Notes under the pieces: generated by a model
Database searches by the model: none
Seen by the model: the letters and a program-made list of their open reading frames with translations, nothing else
Told to the model about the DNA's origin: nothing
Translations under genes and position numbers: made by a program
Assembly: GCA_048976805.1 (NCBI GenBank)
Contig: JBHGUR010000101.1
Coordinates: 62,001-126,000, forward strand
DNA: 64,000 bases
Origin: Ectobacillus sp048976805
GTDB lineage: Bacteria > Bacillota > Bacilli > Bacillales > Bacillaceae_G
Reading direction: 5' to 3'
Shown here: positions 16,975 through 24,857 of the stretch, in pieces
How the letters are laid out: each line of letters opens with the position of its first letter
How positions within the stretch are numbered: the first letter of the stretch is position 1

Positions 16975-17031
16975 ACGAAAACGCTTTCTTAAGTGGAGAA
17001 GATTGTCTAAAATAAACTTAAGTTTCAGAAT
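16975..17031 (+). promoter_or_regulatory. Candidate CcpA (cre) site and promoter for the symporter operon
   Basis: ACGAAAACGCTTTCTT at 16975-16990 matches the cre consensus except at two edge positions. TTGTCT (17003), 17 bases, CAGAAT (17026) is a possible promoter. Between these hexamers lies a 12-bp palindrome AAACTTAAGTTT (17013-17024). Catabolite control would fit an acetate-type symporter. The rest of 16625-17224 contains only the palindrome and a possible leader hairpin. Confidence 0.4.
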
Positions 17032-17118
17032 ATTTAAAAAGAAACTTGCATATTGTATGGGGTTTATACATAAAGAAGGGGGGAGCGTTTATTTTATAGC
17101 CGCATGCAGTATGCAATG

Positions 17119-17187
17119 GGCTCTTGTTGTTTCTGCCATATCACAGAAACACTCCATGAATTTCATACGTGTGGGAAAATAAGAGCC
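17119..17187 (+). other. Possible structured leader of the symporter operon
   Basis: GGCTCTT (17119-17125) can pair with AAGAGCC (17181-17187), enclosing TGTTTCTG paired with CAGAAACA (17128-17135 / 17144-17151). It ends 38 bases before the first start codon. No known riboswitch is recognised. Confidence 0.3.
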
Positions 17188-17224
17188 TGCTTATAAAGTT
17201 TTATTTTGGAAGGAGAGTGTACTG

Positions 17225-17563
17225 ATGGAAGTAAAACAGGTTGCTCGTACGGGAAGAGATGAGATCGATTACACAATGGTGGCCAGATCCGCCGAGTTTA
17301 GACAATTGCTGCAGAAGAAAAAAGCATTTATTGTTCCGATGTCTATTTTCTTTTTCTGCTTTTATATTGCGCTTCCAATTATGACTTCGTACTCTAAGGT
17401 GCTAAATACACCGGCGGTTGGAGCAATTACGTGGGCATGGGTGTTCGCATTCGGTCAATTTGTTATGACGTGGGCATTATGCATCATTTACAGCAAAAAA
17501 GCCGAGTCATTTGACAAAATGGCAAACAGCATATTACAAGAATTAAATCAAGGGAGGGGCTAA
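17225..17563 (+). CDS. DUF485 family membrane protein
   Basis: This 112-residue protein has two transmembrane helices (about residues 38-60 and 70-93) and the family motif FYIALPIMTSYSK-like before the second. DUF485 proteins (YjcH type) are regularly encoded directly before ActP-type sodium/acetate symporters and are thought to be accessory. GGAAGGAGAGTG precedes the ATG. The next gene starts two bases after the stop. Confidence 0.92.
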   Translation: MEVKQVARTGRDEIDYTMVARSAEFRQLLQKKKAFIVPMSIFFFCFYIALPIMTSYSKVLNTPAVGAITWAWVFAFGQFVMTWALCIIYSKKAESFDKMANSILQELNQGRG

Positions 17564-17565
17564 GA

Positions 17566-19116
17566 GTGAATACTACCGCTTTCGCACTATTTTTAGTAAT
17601 TGTGCTAGGTACGCTTGTAATCACATATTTTGCATCGAAAAAGACAAAAAATGCAAGTGACTTTTATACGGCAGGCGGAGGATTAACAGGGTGGCAAAAC
17701 GGCTTGGCCATTGCCGGCGATTACATGTCCGCAGCCTCGTTTTTAGGAATTGCCGGCGCGATTGCTTTGACTGGATTTGACGGTTTCTTCTATAGCATTG
17801 GGTTCCTAGTTGCATACCTAGTTGTTCTTTATTTGGTAGCAGAGCCTCTTCGCAATTTAGGGAAATATACGTTGGCGGATATGATAGCAGCCCGTTTTGA
17901 TCAGAAGAAAGTGCGCGGAGTTGCAGCTTTAAATACGATGACAATCTCCATTTTCTACATGATTGCACAGCTAGTAGGAGCAGGTGCACTTATTAAATTA
18001 TTATTAGGGATAGAATATACTACTTCTGTGTTAATTGTAGGTACGTTAATGACAGTATATGTTATTTTTGGGGGCATGACGGCGACAAGCTGGGTGCAAA
18101 TTGTTAAGGCTGTATTGCTTATGGCAGGAACATTCATTATTTCGGTGATTGTATTTGCAAAATTTGGATTTAGCTTAACTGAAATGTTCAACCAAATGAA
18201 AACAGCAACGCCTTTAAAAGAAACATTTTTAAATCCGGGAGTAAAGTATAAAAATGGATTGGATACACTTTCTTTAAATTTGGCGCTTGTATTAGGTACA
18301 GCGGGATTACCGCACATTTTGGTCCGGTTCTTTACGGTTGCTGATGCAAAAACTGCCCGCCAATCTGTTGTATATGCAACATGGATGATCGGCGCTTTTT
18401 ATATTATGACTATTTTCCTAGGCTTTGGGGCAGCGGCATTTGTTGGAAATGCAGCAATTGTAAAGGCGAATCCGGCAGGAAATATGGCTGCGCCATTACT
18501 GGCGCAAGAACTTGGCGGCAACTTTCTTTTCGCTTTCGTATCCGCTGTTGCATTTGCGACAATTTTAGCGGTCGTAGCAGGACTCGTATTAACGGCAGCT
18601 TCAGCGTTTGCACATGATTTCTATAACGAGATTTTACGTAAAGGAAAAGCAACAGAAAAAGAGCAAGTAGCAATGGCACGTTACGCTTCTATCGGTGTTG
18701 CGGTGTTGTCCATTGTTTTGGCGCTATTTGCCCAAACATTGAATGTAGCCTTTCTCGTATCGCTTGCATTTGCGGTAGCGGCAAGTGCAAATTTACCGGT
18801 TATTTTATTTACGATTTATTGGAAACGTTTTAACACAGCAGGGGCAATTACAGGGATGCTAACTGGTTTAATCTCAGCAATTGCGCTTGTGGCAGTAAGC
18901 CCGAACGTATGGAGCCCAGAGGTTGGAAAAGCCATTTTTGTAGGAGAGCCGCTAATCAACTTAACATCTCCTGGCATTATTTCGATTCCGCTCGGCTTCA
19001 TTGGGGCATATCTTGGAACAGTGCTCTCAGGCAAGAAGGAAAGTGAAGCGAAATTTGATGAAATTCTTGTTAAATCTAATACAGGACACGGTGTGAGCGG
19101 TGTATCTAACCATTAA
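17566..19116 (+). CDS. Sodium:solute symporter, acetate permease (ActP) type
   Basis: This 516-residue integral membrane protein has about 13 helices and belongs to the SSS family (SLC5). The N-terminal SDFYTAGGGLTGWQNG and GDYMSAASFLG motifs and the paired DUF485 gene indicate the cation/acetate symporter group. It starts with GTG after GGGAGGGG. Acetate or another small monocarboxylate is the likely substrate; this is an inference from family. A shared terminator follows. Confidence 0.92.
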   Translation: MNTTAFALFLVIVLGTLVITYFASKKTKNASDFYTAGGGLTGWQNGLAIAGDYMSAASFLGIAGAIALTGFDGFFYSIGFLVAYLVVLYLVAEPLRNLGKYTLADMIAARFDQKKVRGVAALNTMTISIFYMIAQLVGAGALIKLLLGIEYTTSVLIVGTLMTVYVIFGGMTATSWVQIVKAVLLMAGTFIISVIVFAKFGFSLTEMFNQMKTATPLKETFLNPGVKYKNGLDTLSLNLALVLGTAGLPHILVRFFTVADAKTARQSVVYATWMIGAFYIMTIFLGFGAAAFVGNAAIVKANPAGNMAAPLLAQELGGNFLFAFVSAVAFATILAVVAGLVLTAASAFAHDFYNEILRKGKATEKEQVAMARYASIGVAVLSIVLALFAQTLNVAFLVSLAFAVAASANLPVILFTIYWKRFNTAGAITGMLTGLISAIALVAVSPNVWSPEVGKAIFVGEPLINLTSPGIISIPLGFIGAYLGTVLSGKKESEAKFDEILVKSNTGHGVSGVSNH

Positions 19117-19120
19117 TGCA

Positions 19121-19158
19121 AAATAAGCACGGGCATATTTGCCCGTGCTTATTCTTTT
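19121..19158. terminator. Bidirectional terminator, symporter / protease
   Basis: AATAAGCACGGGC pairs with GCCCGTGCTTATT, with T-tracts on both strands. It overlaps the 3' end of the convergent protease gene. Confidence 0.9.
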
Positions 19159-20492
19159 TGAACGGATTGTTGCTTTTTTTGCAGCTCTGTTTTGGAGATA
19201 TTCAATATTTCTTGTGCGTCAACATGGTTATTTTTAATTAAGGAAAATATATATTCAATATTTGGTTTTTGTTGTAAGGCAGGTTGCCGGTGCGGTTTAA
19301 AGGTAATGATGCTGAGAAAAACGATGAGCAGTACAGCGATTCCGTCAAATATATAAAAAAAGAGGCTATACCGCGGCCAATATGTTTTACTGTTTTCTAA
19401 ATTATATTGGCAAGTTTGGATTAAGCGCTGTATTTCCGGATGCTTTCCGTAAAGAGCCGCTGCTTCCTCAAATTTTTTCAACGCTTCCTTATAATAACCA
19501 GACCAGAAAAACTGCAATCCTTCTCGATATGAAATATCAACTGGTCCGAGGGTATTATTAACGCCAGCTTGCTGCATAAACTTTTGGACGGTAGTAGAAG
19601 GAATCGCAAAGCTAAACCCCTGAATTTCATTGCCGTATACTGTGTCCCCTCTAAAGGTAAGGAGCCCGATAATTTCACCTTGCTCGTTCACAACCGGACC
19701 GCCGCTATTTCCATGTGTAACAGCAGCGTCGATTTGAATAACTGGAGTGCCTTCAGCTGCTTTTTTATCAATCGCTGAAACCTGACCGCTTGTAATCGAG
19801 GAAACTAGCTGGGACTCCTGCGATAATAAATCGGAGTCGGCGGCGGCAGGAAAGCCGATAACCCATATATTATCCTGCAATTGAATCATATTTGAATTAC
19901 CTAAAGTAAGAATCGGCAAGTTTGTTGCCGAAATTTTGAGCACGGCAACATCCTCTCCTTCTCCTACAGGGGCCCCAAACGCTTTTACGGTGCTATTATA
20001 AGCTTCTCCATTTGGCAAATACACCTTTTGTATTCTTGTAACAGCTTTCCAGGTCACTGCTGAAAGCAAGTAATCATATGCCGTTTCGGGGGAAACATTA
20101 AAATAAGAAGCAACGTCATAGGCTAAGTATTCTAAAGCTTCATTAGCTAGCTCCTGATCAGTTTTTCGGCTTAGATCAATGACATGGGCATTTGTGATAA
20201 TGTGGCCGTCCGAGCTGACAATGGCTCCCGATCCGGAACCGCCGATAATTGTTTGGCCTTTATTTGCTGCAATATATTGATATACTTGGGGATTGGAAAT
20301 ATTGGAATAATCCCACTGCACAATAGCTTCGTCTAAAATGCGGACGACAGAAGGCTTTGTATAGGCTGCAATTCGCTGTGCCGGAGTTGCGCGGGATTTA
20401 TCGAAGTCTTCGTTCGTTAAGAAAAAGGAAGCAATCACGCTAGCTGTAAGAATGAGAATAACCGGGATTGTGACTAATGCTCGCTTTTTCAT
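19149..20492 (-). CDS. Membrane-anchored trypsin-like serine protease
   Basis: This 447-residue protein has an N-terminal signal anchor (residues 5-26), then a chymotrypsin-fold protease with triad His103 (TNAHVI), Asp181 (EDVAVLK) and Ser263 (HGNSGGP). A TPR-like segment (about 330-370) follows, then a second transmembrane helix (about 378-400) and a basic ~45-residue tail. Unlike HtrA/DegP it shows no PDZ domain. The protease would face outside the membrane. A ~45-residue helical insert sits between His and Asp. GGGAGGGAG precedes the ATG. Substrate is unknown; a role in envelope stress is only a guess. Confidence 0.88.
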   Translation of the reverse strand: MKKRALVTIPVILILTASVIASFFLTNEDFDKSRATPAQRIAAYTKPSVVRILDEAIVQWDYSNISNPQVYQYIAANKGQTIIGGSGSGAIVSSDGHIITNAHVIDLSRKTDQELANEALEYLAYDVASYFNVSPETAYDYLLSAVTWKAVTRIQKVYLPNGEAYNSTVKAFGAPVGEGEDVAVLKISATNLPILTLGNSNMIQLQDNIWVIGFPAAADSDLLSQESQLVSSITSGQVSAIDKKAAEGTPVIQIDAAVTHGNSGGPVVNEQGEIIGLLTFRGDTVYGNEIQGFSFAIPSTTVQKFMQQAGVNNTLGPVDISYREGLQFFWSGYYKEALKKFEEAAALYGKHPEIQRLIQTCQYNLENSKTYWPRYSLFFYIFDGIAVLLIVFLSIITFKPHRQPALQQKPNIEYIFSLIKNNHVDAQEILNISKTELQKKQQSVQKE

Positions 20493-20589
20493 TCTGCTCC
20501 CTCCCTTGGATTCATATATGAAATTGTATTCAGAAAAAAGTTTGTCTCATGCTATGAAGGTACATGAAGTTACTGCATACAAAGGGAGT

Positions 20590-20626
20590 AAAAAACGAGC
20601 GAATGGTTTCATACGCTCGTTTTTTA
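20590..20626 (-). terminator. Terminator of the lipoprotein gene
   Basis: AAAAAACGAGCG pairs with CGCTCGTTTTTT around a 12-base loop. Confidence 0.85.
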
Positions 20627-20633
20627 TTTCGTA

Positions 20634-21311
20634 TTATTTTGCGGTATATTCAAAAATAAAAAGATTAGACTGCGCTTCATATTTTAGAGATAATGCAGCG
20701 TTTTCAAAAGAAAGGCTTCCATTAATTTGCTCTGCTGGTTTTCCTTCGCCAAGCTGTTGTAAAATTGAATTTGCTTCAGCTGTGGTTAATTGAGAATCGA
20801 TTTGCTTTAAAATAACGAATACTGTATCAAAGAACGATGTGTAGGATGTTGCCGACCCGACAATTGCCAAGTTTGTATACATTCCGCTTTGCTTATCAGC
20901 TGTAATACCGACACCGCAGCCGTTACTGACTGGAATGCTGAATACAATAAAATTGGCATTATCTTCATACACGGTTGGATTTTGCATCGTTAAGGCAAAT
21001 GGCTTTGCTAAGTCATTAAATTGCGCGACAAAGTCATCGATATCGTAGTTTTGCACTTGGTTTCCGCTATTTGATGGAGGATTAGATGGCTGTGGCGCAG
21101 GTTGTGGCGCAGGTTGTGGCGCAGGTTGTGGTGCAGGTTGTGGCGCAGGTTGTGGTGCAGGTTGTGGCGCAGGTTGTGGTGCAGGTTGTGGTGCAGGCGT
21201 TGGAGCTGGCTGGGTTTGAGGCGGATCCTCTTTCTGTTTTTTATCATTCCCATCATTTTCACAAGCGCTTACAATTCCTAACAATAAAATGGCTGTTGCG
21301 AGTGGACGCAT
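20634..21311 (-). CDS. Lipoprotein with PAPQ repeats (DUF4854-like C-terminus)
   Basis: This 225-residue reading has a short signal sequence with lipobox IVSAC (Cys17), then a charged stretch and about ten PAPQ tetrapeptide repeats, then a ~135-residue globular domain. The repeats are a wall-spanning type spacer. The C-terminal domain resembles small Bacillus lipoproteins of unknown role. The start is unclear: ATG 21311 has no Shine-Dalgarno at usual spacing, whereas AAAGGGGA lies 8 bases before an in-frame ATT that would extend the signal peptide by six residues (IKPF...). Confidence 0.8.
   Translation of the reverse strand: MRPLATAILLLGIVSACENDGNDKKQKEDPPQTQPAPTPAPQPAPQPAPQPAPQPAPQPAPQPAPQPAPQPAPQPSNPPSNSGNQVQNYDIDDFVAQFNDLAKPFALTMQNPTVYEDNANFIVFSIPVSNGCGVGITADKQSGMYTNLAIVGSATSYTSFFDTVFVILKQIDSQLTTAEANSILQQLGEGKPAEQINGSLSFENAALSLKYEAQSNLFIFEYTAK
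21089..21198. repeat. 12-bp tandem repeat encoding PAPQ
   Basis: About nine to ten copies of GGTTGTGGYGCA, differing only at one third-codon position. Such arrays change length by slippage without breaking the frame. Confidence 0.9.
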
Positions 21312-21665
21312 AAACGGTTTAATACGAACATCCCCTTTCTCGGATGCAGTTTCGTGATGGAAGAGGTTACTCTTTACCTCACTATATGATGATGTATGGC
21401 TGCGTATACGTTGGCCATATCCCGATTCATTTATTTTTGTCGAGGCATCTTGTCTAATGTAAAAAAATGATGATTGCGGCTTTATAACGTTTATTATCCA
21501 AAAACTATATAAAAATAAAGAGACATAGCTAAAAAAATCAAAAATAAGTAGAATATATCTTGCTTATGAAATATTGAAATATATATAATTACAATTGTAG
21601 CTATCTTAATTTGAAATGACAAAGACTGTAATGCACAAAAGTGGAGATTGCAGCAAATCATTTTG

Positions 21666-21703
21666 TTGAAATATTTTAATTTTTTGTTTAATTTATTAAA
21701 AAA
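21666..21703 (+). promoter_or_regulatory. Possible cheY promoter with MogR-like box
   Basis: TTGAAA (21666-21671) and TAATTT 17 bases later form a weak promoter. ATTTATTAAAAAA at 21691-21703 fits the MogR consensus TTTT-N5-AAAA with one mismatch and covers the -10. The region 21312-21665 is AT-rich and shows no gene or repeat. Confidence 0.4.
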
Positions 21704-21739
21704 ACGGTTGTTGTAAATAGTTAAGGAGTGAGAAATAGA

Positions 21740-22105
21740 ATGGCGAAGAAAATTTTAGTTGTAGATGATGCAATGTTTATGAGAACGATGATCAAAAATT
21801 TATTAAAAGGAAATACTGACTTTGAAGTTATCGGGGAAGCGCAAAACGGAATTGAAGCAATCCAAAAATATAGAGAATTGCAGCCGGATATTGTAACTCT
21901 CGATATTACGATGCCGGAAATGGACGGGCTTGAAGCTTTAAAAGAAATTATGAAAATCGACCCGAACGCAACGGTTGTAATTTGTTCGGCAATGGGCCAA
22001 CAAGCGATGGTACTTGAGGCTATTAAAAATGGGGCGAAGGATTTTATTGTAAAACCGTTTCAGGCAGACCGCGTAATTGAGGCGTTAACGAAGGTTGCGA
22101 AATAA
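21740..22105 (+). CDS. cheY: Chemotaxis response regulator CheY
   Basis: This 122-residue single receiver domain has the acidic pair Asp9/Asp10, phosphoacceptor Asp55 (TLDITMPEMDG), Ser83 and Lys105 (VKPF). When phosphorylated by CheA it binds FliM/FliY at the motor switch. ATG 21740 was chosen over an earlier in-frame start at 21728 because AAGGAGTGAG precedes it. It opens the motility locus and is followed by cheA. Confidence 0.96.
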   Translation: MAKKILVVDDAMFMRTMIKNLLKGNTDFEVIGEAQNGIEAIQKYRELQPDIVTLDITMPEMDGLEALKEIMKIDPNATVVICSAMGQQAMVLEAIKNGAKDFIVKPFQADRVIEALTKVAK

Positions 22106-22295
22106 ATAGTTTGATAGAACGACAAGGCACCTGAAGCAAAACGGGCAATTTATCAGTGGATGGTGCCAGTTTCATTTTTCTTAATTAATGAACAGCAAGC
22201 CCTGCTAGATAAAAGGTTTAGTTTGTTTTGAGGACAGATTGGAAATTTCTTTCGTATAACTTAGGAAATATTTGACCCGAAAAAGGGGTGCTATT

Positions 22296-24224
22296 ATGGA
22301 GCATGATTTACTGAGTATATTTTTAGAGGAGTCGCAGGAGCATTTGCAAGCGCTCAATGAAAATGTATTGCTGTTAGAGAATAATCCTGCTGATTTGGCA
22401 GTGGTTGGAGAAATTTTTCGATCAGCGCATACGTTTAAAGGAATGTCGGCTACAATGGGCTATACAGAAATGGCCGACTTAACGCATAAAATGGAAAATG
22501 TGTTAGATGAAATTCGGAACGGCAATATTGTAGTGACGGATGAAATTATTGACCTTGTCTTTGAATGTATCGATAACTTGGAAAAAATGGTAGCGGACGT
22601 TCAGCAAGGGGGAGAAGGCAGCATCCCTGTCAGAGAAACGACAAGGAAAATTGAGGCTTTTTTGCAACAAGGCAGCATTGTTTCTGATATGAACGATACG
22701 ACCGTTTTGCAGGAGAATACAAAGATAGTCCCTACGCATCAAGTGCGCATTATCATTAGCGAGCAGGCTTTATTAAAAGCGGTACGTGCTATTATGTGCA
22801 TAGAAGCTCTAAAGGAAGTGGCTGATGTTGTTACAACAATACCGGCTATAGAACAAATTGAAGCGGATGACTTTGGAGGTGAATTTATTGCCGAAGTATA
22901 TACAGAGGAGCCCGATGCAGCTCTGTATAATACAGTGATGAGCGTATCAGAAGTAAAAAAAGTCGAAATTACAGTTCTTGCACAAAAAGGGAAACTGCAG
23001 GAGGAAGAAAAGAAAGAGGCTGTACCCCAAACAAAGGTGGCTTCCAAGCGAAAAGGAGCAAAAGTGGAAAGCCGTTCTATTCGCGTGCCGCTAGAGAGAA
23101 TCGAAAATTTAATGAATATGTTTGAAGAAACGGTAATTGAGCGCGGCAGAATTGGTGAATTGGCAGAATCCCTTCATAATAAAGAGCTGATTGAGCATTT
23201 AAACCGTTTGGGAGATATTTCAAAAGATATTCAAAATTTGCTTTTGAATATGCGTATGGTTCCAATTGAAACAGTTTTCAATCGTTTCCCGCGCATGGTA
23301 CGCTCCTTGGCGAAGGACCTTGGTAAAAAGATTGACCTTGAAATTGTTGGTGAAGATACAGAGGTCGATAAAACTGTTATTGATGAAATCGGCGATTCCC
23401 TCGTCCATCTTGTGCGCAATGCGGTTGATCACGGAATTGAAACGGTAGAAGAACGAAGAAATGCAGGGAAAAGCGAAACAGGTAAAATTAAGCTAGAAGC
23501 ATTTCATAGCGGCAATCATGTTGTAATTCAAATTTCCGAAGACGGACGTGGCATTTCTAAGGCGAAGGTAATACAAAGAGCTATCAGTAAAGGCATTATT
23601 TCTGAAGCGGAGGCGGTGAAGCTTTCGGATCGTGAAATTTATGAACTTATTTTGCGGCCGGGCTTTAGTACAGCGGAGGTCATTTCCGACATCTCAGGGC
23701 GCGGCGTCGGACTTGATGTCGTTAAGCATACAATTCAATCATTAGGCGGTTATTTGCTTATCGATTCGGAGGAAGGGAAGGGAAGTACGTTTCGGATTGA
23801 ATTGCCGCTCACTCTTTCTATTATTCAATCTATGCTTGTTAGTACGAAAGATACTAGATATGCGTTACCGCTTGGAAATATCGTTGAAGCAGTCAGAATT
23901 CAGAAAGATGAGATTCAAAACCTGCAAGGAAGAAACGTTTTAAATTACCGCAGCCAAATCATTGAAATTATGGATTTAGACGATGTGTTACATGGGGAGA
24001 AGACACGTGCCTCCAACAGTTTTGAAGATACAATGATTCCGGTGCTAATTGTGAAAAGTACGCGCCGCAACTACGGCTTAATTGTAAAAAATATTATCGG
24101 CCAGCGGGAAATTGTTTTAAAATCATTGGGTGATTTCTTCTCTGATAGTTCAAAGCATTTTTCCGGCGCAACAATCCTTGGTGATGGACGGGTTGTCTTA
24201 ATTTTAAATCCAGATAGCTTATAA
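22296..24224 (+). CDS. cheA: Chemotaxis histidine kinase CheA
   Basis: This 642-residue kinase has an HPt domain (residues 1-105, phospho-His45 in SAHTFKG), a P2-like region (about 145-230), a dimerisation helix pair (about 260-325), a GHKL ATPase (N-box HLVRNAVDHG near 370, DGRGIS near 412, GRGVGLDVV near 470) and a C-terminal CheW-like domain (about 500-642). It passes phosphate to CheY and CheV. The start at 22296 follows AAAAGGGGTG; an earlier start at 22272 lacks a site. A terminator follows, so it is separated from fliY. Confidence 0.96.
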   Translation: MEHDLLSIFLEESQEHLQALNENVLLLENNPADLAVVGEIFRSAHTFKGMSATMGYTEMADLTHKMENVLDEIRNGNIVVTDEIIDLVFECIDNLEKMVADVQQGGEGSIPVRETTRKIEAFLQQGSIVSDMNDTTVLQENTKIVPTHQVRIIISEQALLKAVRAIMCIEALKEVADVVTTIPAIEQIEADDFGGEFIAEVYTEEPDAALYNTVMSVSEVKKVEITVLAQKGKLQEEEKKEAVPQTKVASKRKGAKVESRSIRVPLERIENLMNMFEETVIERGRIGELAESLHNKELIEHLNRLGDISKDIQNLLLNMRMVPIETVFNRFPRMVRSLAKDLGKKIDLEIVGEDTEVDKTVIDEIGDSLVHLVRNAVDHGIETVEERRNAGKSETGKIKLEAFHSGNHVVIQISEDGRGISKAKVIQRAISKGIISEAEAVKLSDREIYELILRPGFSTAEVISDISGRGVGLDVVKHTIQSLGGYLLIDSEEGKGSTFRIELPLTLSIIQSMLVSTKDTRYALPLGNIVEAVRIQKDEIQNLQGRNVLNYRSQIIEIMDLDDVLHGEKTRASNSFEDTMIPVLIVKSTRRNYGLIVKNIIGQREIVLKSLGDFFSDSSKHFSGATILGDGRVVLILNPDSL

Positions 24225-24231
24225 TGTATGT

Positions 24232-24262
24232 CCCCCGAAAAGCTTTTCGGGGGATTATTTTC
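24232..24262 (+). terminator. Terminator of cheA
   Basis: A 22-bp perfect palindrome CCCCCGAAAAG/CTTTTCGGGGG is followed by ATTATTTTCT. Confidence 0.85.
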
Positions 24263-24267
24263 TAATA

Positions 24268-24452
24268 GGCTCTGTTAAACTTGATTGTTGATTTTCCACT
24301 ACAGGCGGATGCTTTTTGCGGGCGGGGCCGAGCCGCTTCCCTCGCTGCGCTCAGTCCAGGGTCTCGTCTATCCCGCTTTTCCCGCTGGAGTCGCCGCCTT
24401 TCGTTCCAAATCAACAAATGAATCAAAATCAACATTAGCTTTTAACAGAGCC
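24268..24452 (+). mobile_element. Family A MITE-like element, intact ends and 8-bp target duplication
   Basis: Perfect 12-bp terminal inverted repeats GGCTCTGTTAAA / TTTAACAGAGCC bound 185 bp. The 8-bp direct repeat TTCTAATA is on both sides (24260-24267, 24453-24460). This is the clearest copy. It inserted just after the cheA terminator. It has no transposase, so it must have been moved in trans. Confidence 0.92.
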
Positions 24453-24760
24453 TTCTAATAAGATAGGATTATAAGAAGTTTACAATATTTAAAGTATTTT
24501 ATGTTAAACAATTTAGTGATACGATATATAAAGTGTTTTTTTATTTGTTTTTTTATTATATTCATGTTAAGTATCCATAAATATTTTGATAAGTATACAT
24601 TTTTATTTCAATATTCATTTGTAATGATATTTCGAATTGTTTTATTATAGGGTTGTATTGTAAAAATGAAAAAACTTTATTTTTTGTTGTGTAGGTTATG
24701 CTAAAGTCATGCCTTATCAATAATAATGTTTAAAGTACTATTGTAGGAGAGTTTTGGTTT

Positions 24761-24817
24761 GTAAGCTTTGTCGCTTTTTGCCCAGATTGCAATTGCTGCA
24801 ATCACGCTAAAGCTTAC
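24761..24817 (+). other. Possible leader hairpin before fliY
   Basis: GTAAGCTTT (24761-24769) pairs perfectly with AAAGCTTAC (24809-24817), with GATTGCA/TGCAATC nested inside. It lies 40 bases before the fliY start. The rest of 24461-24857 is very AT-rich and has no supported gene. Confidence 0.4.
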
Positions 24818-24857
24818 CGTTGCAGTCCAAACTAGTATAAAAGCGGGAGGCAAATAG

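Noticed and set aside
21089..21198. Regular short repeats that might suggest a CRISPR array
   Set aside because: Units are contiguous 12-mers without spacers and encode PAPQ in a lipoprotein.
21086..21313. Repetitive ORF on the + strand opposite the lipoprotein (VAQVVAQV repeats)
   Set aside because: It is the antisense reading of the PAPQ-coding repeat.
22126..22166. GGCACC/GGTGCC inverted repeat between cheY and cheA
   Set aside because: Only six bases per arm around a 29-base loop; too weak to call a terminator or regulatory element.
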